This document shows positions 59,126 to 64,000 of a stretch of DNA of 64,000 nucleotides, piece by piece. The notes under the pieces were generated by a model. It was not told where the DNA came from. It ran no database searches and saw only the letters and a list, made by a program, of their open reading frames with translations. The position numbers and the translations under genes were made by a program. Origin of the DNA: Metabacillus crassostreae (lineage in GTDB: Bacteria > Bacillota > Bacilli > Bacillales > Bacillaceae); contig NZ_JAFBDU010000011.1 of NCBI RefSeq assembly GCF_016908395.1, positions 1-64,000 of the forward strand. Reading direction: 5' to 3'. Each line of letters begins with the position of its first letter. Position 1 is the stretch's first letter.

Positions 59126-59857
59126 ATGATGAGTAAGAAAAAAGTGGTTGTTATATGCAGTGCTTTGCTAATTCTTGTACTAGTGATCGTTGGCTTTCAG
59201 TATTTGCCTCACTCAATTTCAGCTAAAGCATTAACAGAAGCGGAAGCAAAACAGGTGGCTTTAAACAAATATCCTGGTGAGATTTTGGAAATAAAGAACG
59301 TTAAAGGTGAATTTAGAGTGGAAATGCTACTTGAAACAGGAGTATATCAAATTAAAATTGATGAACAAAATGGTGATGTTGTTTCAATTGAAAGAGAAGA
59401 AAAAACTGAAATAGTAAAAGAGCCACAAAGAAAAATGCTATCTGAGGATGAAGTGGAGAAGCTTGTTGCATCATATGGTGATCTTCAGTCACTTGAATAT
59501 GTGGAAAAAAAGGATACATCACATTATCTAGCGGTTGTTACCAAAAAAAATGAAACAACTACAGTCAAGGTTGAGCCATATACAGGTGAGATTTTAAATA
59601 CGGATATAGAAAAGGAAGTAACACGTGTTATTTCAGAAGCTGAAGCAATTACTCTAGCCCAACAGCATGTCAATGGTATGGCTGATGATGTTGATTATGT
59701 AGAGCCAGCTGATCCAACTATCACTCCATATTTCCTTATAGAGGTGGAGGTTTCGAATGAAAAAGAAGGTGTTGTGCAAGTTGATGCAATAACTGGCCAG
59801 ATAAGGTCAGTTACATGGGAAGCTGCTGATGAAGGTGATGATGACAATTCAGAATAA
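59126..59857 (+). CDS. Exported PepSY-domain protein (three repeats)
   Basis: A 243-residue protein with an N-terminal signal anchor (VVVICSALLILVLVIVGFQY) and PepSY-like modules outside. The first is ALTEAEAKQVALNKYPGEIL to EQNGDVVSIE (about 35-90), the second, more diverged, is LSEDEVEKLVASYGDL to EPYTGEILN (about 105-160), and the third is VISEAEAITLAQQHVNG to AITGQIRSV (about 167-232). The tail is acidic. PepSY domains are thought to inhibit proteases or modulate envelope proteins. The start is ATG 59126 or 59129, after AGAGGTGAG. TTCTCAT repeats upstream suggest control by the adjacent two-component system. Confidence 0.85.
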   Translation: MMSKKKVVVICSALLILVLVIVGFQYLPHSISAKALTEAEAKQVALNKYPGEILEIKNVKGEFRVEMLLETGVYQIKIDEQNGDVVSIEREEKTEIVKEPQRKMLSEDEVEKLVASYGDLQSLEYVEKKDTSHYLAVVTKKNETTTVKVEPYTGEILNTDIEKEVTRVISEAEAITLAQQHVNGMADDVDYVEPADPTITPYFLIEVEVSNEKEGVVQVDAITGQIRSVTWEAADEGDDDNSE

Positions 59858-59877
59858 TTAATGTGAAAAAGAGCTGT

Positions 59878-59895
59878 TTCTCATCAAATTTTAAT
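59878..59895. promoter_or_regulatory. Second candidate response regulator box
   Basis: TTCTCAT (59878-59884) followed 11 bp later by the weaker TTTTAAT, upstream of the second PepSY gene; the words TCTCATCAA are shared with the box at 59063. A 9-bp inverted repeat ATCTTACAT/ATGTAAGAT (59916-59947) follows. Confidence 0.4.
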
Positions 59896-59971
59896 CTTCC
59901 TATCTCTTTCCTCTCATCTTACATGTTTATAGTTAGAAATGTAAGATAAAACAATTTAGGAGGAAATTAGG

Positions 59972-60532
59972 ATGAAAAAAACTGTAACAATAGCATTGGC
60001 AGCTGTCATTGTTTTAGGTGGTTCTATCGCAATTAATCATGGATATGCTCAAGAAGATCAGGCAAAAAAGAAAGTGGAAATCAATTCAAAATATATTGGA
60101 ATTGAAAAGGCTAAAACAATTGCACTGGAAAAAGTGGATGGAACGGTTAAAAGTGTGGAGTTAGAGAGTGATGATGGTCAAACTTACTATGAAGTAGATA
60201 TTGAACAAAATTCTAAGGATTTTGATATAGATGTGGATGCAGCTACTGGGAAGATAATTAAAGTTGACGAAGAGCAAGCTGATGATAACGACAACAACGA
60301 CCATGAAGATGACGTAGAAACACATGAGGCAACTAATTCTAACCAACCTCTACTATCAGAAAAAGAAGCCATTGAAATTGCCAAAAAGAAAATCACAGGT
60401 AAACTTGTAGAAATAGAGCTTGACGAAGATGATGGTCGATATGAATATGAAATGGAATTCGATACTTCGGATGGAGAAAGAGATATTACAATCGATGCAG
60501 TGACAGGAGAGGTATTGGAGTTAGAACAGTAA
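59972..60532 (+). CDS. Exported PepSY-domain protein (YkoI-like)
   Basis: A 186-residue exported protein: signal peptide KKTVTIALAAVIVLGGSIAI with likely cleavage after GYAQ, then two PepSY repeats. Repeat 1 is IGIEKAKTIALEKVDGTVKS to DAATGKIIKVD (about 42-95); repeat 2 is LLSEKEAIEIAKKKITGKLV to DAVTGEVLELE (about 128-185). A very acidic linker (DDNDNNDHEDD) joins them. ATG follows TTTAGGAGGAAATTAGG. Same orientation as the kinase and the first PepSY gene; probably the same regulon. Confidence 0.85.
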   Translation: MKKTVTIALAAVIVLGGSIAINHGYAQEDQAKKKVEINSKYIGIEKAKTIALEKVDGTVKSVELESDDGQTYYEVDIEQNSKDFDIDVDAATGKIIKVDEEQADDNDNNDHEDDVETHEATNSNQPLLSEKEAIEIAKKKITGKLVEIELDEDDGRYEYEMEFDTSDGERDITIDAVTGEVLELEQ

Positions 60533-60586
60533 GCGGTGCCTGTCACCACCCGGTTTTTCTTGTTTCACATTCAAAATGTTCCACAA
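60533..60586. repeat. GGTGCCTGTCACC repeat, copy 14 (long form)
   Basis: GCGGTGCCTGTCACCACCCG, then GTTTTTCTTGTTTCACATTC and ATGTTCCACA. Begins directly after the PepSY gene stop. Very close to copy 13 through the whole 55 bp. Confidence 0.9.
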
Positions 60587-60589
60587 ACC

Positions 60590-60620
60590 AAAGGGACCAT
60601 CAACTAGTTGATGGTCCTTT
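60590..60620. terminator. Terminator between convergent genes
   Basis: AAAGGGACCATCAAC pairs with GTTGATGGTCCTTT (one bulged G). Serves the PepSY gene and probably the YvrJ gene on the other strand. Confidence 0.75.
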
Positions 60621-60635
60621 TAATCATTTCCTTCC

Positions 60636-60776
60636 TCATTTCTTCTCCAATTGCATAGGCAGCATCTGAATTGAATGATTTAACGTATCTAGCTTGCTTT
60701 CTATCCTATTAAGCAAAAACAACGTGACAACAATAGGAAAGCCCACTTCACTAATAACTGATAACCATTGCTCCAT
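60636..60776 (-). CDS. YvrJ family small membrane protein
   Basis: A 46-residue peptide: MEQWLSVISEVGFPIVVTLF, then LLNRIESKLDTLNHSIQMLP and a basic end. The block EVGFPIVVTLFLLNRIE is the YvrJ family signature: one membrane helix followed by an amphipathic helix. ATG at 60776 follows GAGGTGTAAGAAG; longer in-frame starts were rejected because they precede this site. It lies downstream of the DUF1659 and DUF2922 genes, an arrangement common in Bacillus. Function unknown. Confidence 0.8.
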   Translation of the reverse strand: MEQWLSVISEVGFPIVVTLFLLNRIESKLDTLNHSIQMLPMQLEKK

Positions 60777-60801
60777 CTTCTTACACCTCACTTTCATTAA
60801 A

Positions 60802-60840
60802 AAAGGACTAACATGACTAGAATTCACATGTTAGTCCTTT
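60802..60840. terminator. Terminator after the DUF2922 gene
   Basis: AAAGGACTAACATG (60802-60815) and CATGTTAGTCCTTT (60827-60840) form a 14-bp perfect stem. On the minus strand it follows the DUF2922 gene and precedes the YvrJ gene, so some read-through or a separate promoter is needed for the latter. Confidence 0.75.
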
Positions 60841-60850
60841 CTATCATTTG

Positions 60851-61069
60851 TTATGCAAGTCCAATATCAGATACATTACGTTCAATCATTCTTGCACCTT
60901 TTTTAGCTACGAATTCACCACCCGTTGTGATGAAAACATTAGCAGCTAAAATTGCGTCCATTGCAGATGCAAGTGTTGCTGGATCAACAGGGTCGATTGG
61001 TGAATCTATATTGACTTTTACTGTTTTTCCTTCTGTGTTCAAAAATTGAAGCTCTAGAGTTTTAGCCAT
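60851..61069 (-). CDS. DUF2922 family small protein
   Basis: A 72-residue soluble protein: MAKTLELQFLNTEGKTVKVN followed by IDSPIDPVDPATLASAMDAI and a C-terminal VAKKGARMIERNVSDIGLA. The SPIDPVDPATLASAMDAI stretch and length fit DUF2922. ATG at 61069 follows AAGGAGGTGTAAAGA. It lies 41 bp after the DUF1659 gene in the same operon. Function unknown. Confidence 0.82.
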   Translation of the reverse strand: MAKTLELQFLNTEGKTVKVNIDSPIDPVDPATLASAMDAILAANVFITTGGEFVAKKGARMIERNVSDIGLA

Positions 61070-61110
61070 TCTTTACACCTCCTTCCTAAAGGTAATATCA
61101 ACTCAAAATG

Positions 61111-61329
61111 TTACGCCAAAATTTGATTTGAGTTATTACGCTCAACAGATGATAATGTTTCAGTTTGTAAGCTAACGATTGCTTGAGCTACACTCAGTAA
61201 TTCATCAGCCGTTGCAGATGTTTTGATGTTGTTGTAGTTTTTGTTTTTGAAAATGATCTTACCTTTCTCATCAACACCCATATCAAAGACTAATCGTAAC
61301 TGTGAATCTAGTAAAACTTGATTTGCCAT
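61111..61329 (-). CDS. DUF1659 family small protein
   Basis: A 72-residue soluble protein: MANQVLLDSQLRLVFDMGVD, then GKIIFKNKNYNNIKTSATAD and ELLSVAQAIVSLQTETLSSV. The L-R-LVFDxGxDEKGK and the SVAQAIVSLQ helix fit DUF1659. ATG at 61329 follows AAAGGAGGTGGAAAAGC. First gene of the leftward DUF1659-DUF2922 pair, with YvrJ beyond. The conserved trio suggests a shared but unknown role. Confidence 0.82.
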   Translation of the reverse strand: MANQVLLDSQLRLVFDMGVDEKGKIIFKNKNYNNIKTSATADELLSVAQAIVSLQTETLSSVERNNSNQILA

Positions 61330-61402
61330 GCTTTTCCACCTCCTTTCACCTGTTATATACAGAGAAGGTGGAGGTAGAGTATCGTGTGTATGGATTTTTT
61401 TT

Positions 61403-61453
61403 TGACAGGCACCTGTTTCGACAGGTGCCTGTCACGCCCCGGTTTTTGTCGAA
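61403..61453. repeat. GGTGCCTGTCACC repeat, copy 15 (head-to-head form)
   Basis: TGACAGGCACCTGT (61403-61416) and ACAGGTGCCTGTCA (61421-61434) form a perfect 14-bp inverted repeat with loop TTCG, then CGCCCCGGTTTTTGTCGAA. It looks like an incomplete inverted copy joined to a complete short-form copy. Confidence 0.88.
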
Positions 61454-61558
61454 TGGGTTTATTTGAATATAGACTTATCGTTTGTGATATATAATAATAG
61501 TAATATTGAAGTTTTTGTGCGAGTTGATCGTTTAATAGAAAGGTAGGGATTACTTTAG

Positions 61559-62323
61559 ATGATTGATATTCATTGCCATATTTTAGATGGAATTGATGAT
61601 GGTGCGAAAGATATTAATGCTTCTTTAGATATGGTGAAGCATGCGGCAAATGAGGGTATTACAAAAATCATTGCTACACCACACCATAAAAATGGGAAGT
61701 ATGAAAATACTGCTGAAACGATTAAAGATAAAGTGATCATGTTGAATAAATTGATTAGTGAGCATAATATCCCACTTGAAATTCTTCCTGGACAAGAACC
61801 ACGGATTTATGGGGATCTTTTGGAGGATTATGAAAAGGGTGAGATTTTAACTCTTAATCAATCAAAATATGTATTTATTGAATTACCTTCAAATCATGTT
61901 CCGAGATATACAAAGAAGCTATTATTTGATATTCAGTTAGCTGGTCTTTCACCAATTATCGTTCATCCTGAGCGTAATTCAGAGATTATTGAAAATCCTA
62001 ATATATTATATAAATTTGTTGAACAAGGTGCTGCAACACAGGTGACAGCTTCAAGTGTTACAGGTGATTTTGGGAAAAAGATTAAGAAGTTTTCACTACA
62101 ATTAATTGAGTCAAGTCAGGCTCATTTTATAGCATCTGATGCACATAATCTATCTGGACGAACATTCCGTTTAAGAGAGGCTTATGATGTAATTGGCAAA
62201 GAATTCGGTAGTGAGCTTGTTTATATGTTTCAGGAAAATGCCGAGTTAGTAGTAGAGGGAAGTACGATATACAGACAGCCCCCACAAGAGATTCAGCGTA
62301 AGAAGTTTTTAGGGATTTTTTAA
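61559..62323 (+). CDS. Tyrosine-protein phosphatase, PHP family (CpsB/CapC/YwqE type)
   Basis: A 254-residue manganese-dependent phosphatase that dephosphorylates BY-kinases. The PHP metal ligands are in MIDIHCHILDGIDDGAKD at the start, ATPHHKNGKYEN near residue 40, the glutamate in EILPGQEPRIY, PIIVHPERN near residue 140, and FIASDAHNLSGR near residue 197. Length is normal. ATG at 61559 has a modest ribosome binding site (GGTAGGG). In most capsule operons it neighbours the kinase; here the kinase (6242-6943) is 55 kb away, so the pair is split. A repeat begins 2 nt after its stop. Confidence 0.9.
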   Translation: MIDIHCHILDGIDDGAKDINASLDMVKHAANEGITKIIATPHHKNGKYENTAETIKDKVIMLNKLISEHNIPLEILPGQEPRIYGDLLEDYEKGEILTLNQSKYVFIELPSNHVPRYTKKLLFDIQLAGLSPIIVHPERNSEIIENPNILYKFVEQGAATQVTASSVTGDFGKKIKKFSLQLIESSQAHFIASDAHNLSGRTFRLREAYDVIGKEFGSELVYMFQENAELVVEGSTIYRQPPQEIQRKKFLGIF

Positions 62324-62325
62324 AA

Positions 62326-62354
62326 GGTGCCTGTCACGCCCCGACTTTTGTCGG
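62326..62354. repeat. GGTGCCTGTCACC repeat, copy 16 (short form)
   Basis: GGTGCCTGTCACGCCCCGAC followed by TTTTGTCGG; begins 2 nt after the phosphatase stop codon. Confidence 0.85.
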
Positions 62355-62381
62355 ATATTGAAAGTTTCATAGACTATACTA

Positions 62382-62420
62382 AAACAGATAACCAATTTTA
62401 ATTGGTTGTCTGTTTTTTTT
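62382..62420 (+). terminator. Terminator after phosphatase gene
   Basis: AAACAGATAACCAAT and ATTGGTTGTCTGTTT form the stem, followed by an eight-base T-run. Confidence 0.85.
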
Positions 62421-62926
62421 CTTTATCTATTCCTCTGTAATGAAAGAGAACTCTTTAAAATAGAATGAAAAATTCAACATTATAGACTAGTATGATTTCA
62501 CTATTACTTATATTTTTGGGATACATTCCCTTACAGGATTGTTCACAAAAATATTATTTACTCTACAATCAAGTTAGATTAACTATTGGTTAATATTAAT
62601 CTAAAAAGAAGTGCGGATTAAGTAATCTGAATATTCATAAATTTGTTAGTAGATCGGTAAGAATTTTTTATCATGCAATATGTGACCATAAAAGCTATGA
62701 AGGGAGAGTAAAGAAAAAATACATTTACAAAAATAGAAAGCATGAGATGGATTAATCGAGATACTTTGTGGATTTTCGACGGAAATCTATAACAGAGTAG
62801 TTGAAAACCGACTATAGTTCTACCAAATTTTACAAAGGTTTACATATTTTTAATAGTTGATTAACAATCATGAGCTATTGTTGTATTTGTATGTTAATTT
62901 AGTAAACATTATTTAGGAGGAGAGTT
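62421..62926. other. Upstream region of the YhcR-like gene
   Basis: About 500 bp, AT-rich, with no supported gene. The promoter should lie near 62860-62910, but I cannot fix it. Confidence 0.35.
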
Positions 62927-64000
62927 ATGCAGAGATTAGCAATAAGGAAGTATTTTGCTTTTGTTCTAATTTTATCGTTAGTTCTACCATCATTTTTAAC
63001 TAGCTTTGCTCCACAAGCGAGTGCTGCAAGTGATGTGTTAACTGTTGAAGAGGCATTAACTGAATCACGAGGTAAAGCCGTTACAATGAAAGGGATTATT
63101 GTTGCAGCAACAAATGGAGAATATGCTATTAAGGTAGCTAATCGTGTTGATAGTGAATCTACGATCGTTGTTCAGCTAACAAAGGATTATCGTGCAGAGT
63201 TTAGTCCACAAAATAATCCTGCAGCTCTTAACAAAGAAATTATTGTATCAGGTAAAAGAGATGTATATTCCGGAAGTGAATCTATTGAGAGTGTCACTTC
63301 TTTAAAGTTCACTAAGCCTACTTCTGGTGAACCTTCACCACAACCTGCAGAAGGTACAATTGCTGATGCTCGCACTAAATTGGGACAAACTGTAACAGTA
63401 GAAGGAATCGTTACAGCTGATAATTCAAGCATTGGTGGTGGGAAATTATCTACATACATTCAAGATGAAACAGCAGGAATTAATATTTATGCTTATGATG
63501 GAACAGGTTTTCCTGCTTTAAAAGAAGGTCAATCTATTAAGATAACAGGTAATATCGAGGCTTATAAAGGACTTACTGAAATTGTGCCAGCAGCTGGCGG
63601 GATTGAAGTTCTTTCTGAAGGAAATGAACTGCCCGAGCCGAAGAAAACTAGTTTAGTAGACTTAAACAATAACGATAAAGCTGAGGCTTTAGAAGGACAG
63701 CTTGTTAAAGTTGAAGGCTATGTTCAAAGTGTGCCAACTAGCCCAGCTGGTGGGGGATATAATGTAAGTATTATCGACAAAGAATTTAACAGTACAACAG
63801 TACGTATTATGGAAGGTACAAATGCAATTGAAGCAGTACAAGAAGGAAAATGGTACAGCTTTACTGCTATTGTTAGTCAATATGATTCATACCAAGTGTT
63901 GCCGCGTAAGCCAGCAGACATAAACCTGCTTCAAGAGCAGCCTGAAGCTCCAAGTGTTGCGGGTGAATATACTTCAAAAGTGGCAAGTGTTGTTGATGGA
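62927..64000 (+). CDS. yhcR: Secreted YhcR-like nuclease/5'-nucleotidase, N-terminal part (runs off the window)
   Basis: 358 codons are visible with no stop before the window ends. ATG at 62927 follows TTAGGAGGAGAGTT. A signal peptide (RKYFAFVLILSLVLPSFLTS, cleavage after ASA) precedes OB-fold modules: about 40-140, about 145-245 (TVEGIVTADNSSIGGGKLST, QDETAGINIYAYDG) and about 250-345 (EGYVQSVPTSPAGGGYNVS, GKWYSFTAIV). The order and GGGKLST/SPAGGGYNV blocks match B. subtilis YhcR, a cell-wall-anchored nuclease of about 1200 residues. The last visible residues, VASVVDG, correspond to the start of its thermonuclease domain. The rest lies beyond 64000. Confidence 0.85.
   Translation, partial: MQRLAIRKYFAFVLILSLVLPSFLTSFAPQASAASDVLTVEEALTESRGKAVTMKGIIVAATNGEYAIKVANRVDSESTIVVQLTKDYRAEFSPQNNPAALNKEIIVSGKRDVYSGSESIESVTSLKFTKPTSGEPSPQPAEGTIADARTKLGQTVTVEGIVTADNSSIGGGKLSTYIQDETAGINIYAYDGTGFPALKEGQSIKITGNIEAYKGLTEIVPAAGGIEVLSEGNELPEPKKTSLVDLNNNDKAEALEGQLVKVEGYVQSVPTSPAGGGYNVSIIDKEFNSTTVRIMEGTNAIEAVQEGKWYSFTAIVSQYDSYQVLPRKPADINLLQEQPEAPSVAGEYTSKVASVVDG

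Noticed and set aside
40557-62354. Possible CRISPR-like array from the recurring 30-50 bp repeat
   Set aside because: Copies are dispersed between genes at kilobase distances, in both core orientations, with no regular spacers and no cas genes.

Overview
The window looks like chromosomal DNA from a low-GC Gram-positive of the Bacillaceae (Bacillus-like). Shine-Dalgarno sequences are strong (AAGGAGG-type), GTG and TTG starts are frequent, and the content matches Bacillus families: ComK, a YkoG/YkoH-type two-component system with PepSY proteins, DUF1659/DUF2922/YvrJ small proteins, a YhcR-type nuclease, a YfjA-like WXG100 locus and a CapC/YwqE-type phosphatase. I saw no rRNA, tRNA, CRISPR array or prophage.

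Layout. 0-5 kb: a REP-associated tyrosine transposase (RAYT) with flanking hairpins, a decayed coiled-coil gene, a lipoprotein, two small proteins and a VanZ-like protein. 5.5-19.4 kb: a Wzy-dependent exopolysaccharide/capsule operon: chain-length modulator, BY-kinase, dehydratase, GalU, initiating transferase, epimerase, two glycosyltransferases, Wzy, pyruvyltransferase, Wzx and UDP-glucose dehydrogenase. 20-22.5 kb: a Na+/amino-acid symporter and a DoxX/25-aa pair preceded by three TGTGA-N6-TCACA boxes. 23.5-29 kb: a full CMP-pseudaminic acid pathway with a PseG-PseH fusion. 29.4-34 kb: a GGDEF/HD-GYP signalling operon, a Ca2+/Na+ antiporter and PsiE. 34.4-40.6 kb: a type VII-secretion-like locus (WXG100 protein, glycine-zipper protein, paralogous small proteins). 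40.7-50 kb: sigma factor, pRiA4b-like protein, secreted M14 peptidase, an unusual 49-codon gene, an HTH protein, ComK and a SEC-C protein. 50-56.8 kb: AEP-primase/helicase, D-cysteine desulfhydrase-like protein, MORN protein, SGNH-like protein and soluble chemoreceptor. 57-64 kb: a two-component system with two PepSY proteins, three tiny conserved genes, the CpsB-type phosphatase and the start of a YhcR-like nuclease.

How parts connect. The BY-kinase at 6.2 kb lacks its phosphatase locally; a CpsB/CapC-type phosphatase lies 55 kb away at 61.6 kb. GalU and UDP-glucose dehydrogenase would supply UDP-glucuronate to the polysaccharide. The pseudaminic acid genes make an activated sugar but no dedicated transferase is visible.

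A palindromic intergenic repeat (core GGTGCCTGTCACC followed by ACCCG and TTTTCTTGTTTCACA or TTTTGTCGAA) occurs about 16 times between 21.8 and 62.4 kb, often directly after stop codons. It is absent from the first 21 kb and from the sugar clusters. The best candidates for undescribed biology are the 34.4-40.6 kb locus with its duplicated small genes and duplicated upstream module, two extended Shine-Dalgarno sites followed by ATC/ATT codons (one in the comK leader), and the triple FNR/Rex-like operator at doxX. No alignment or database search was run; family assignments come from recognising motifs and architecture.
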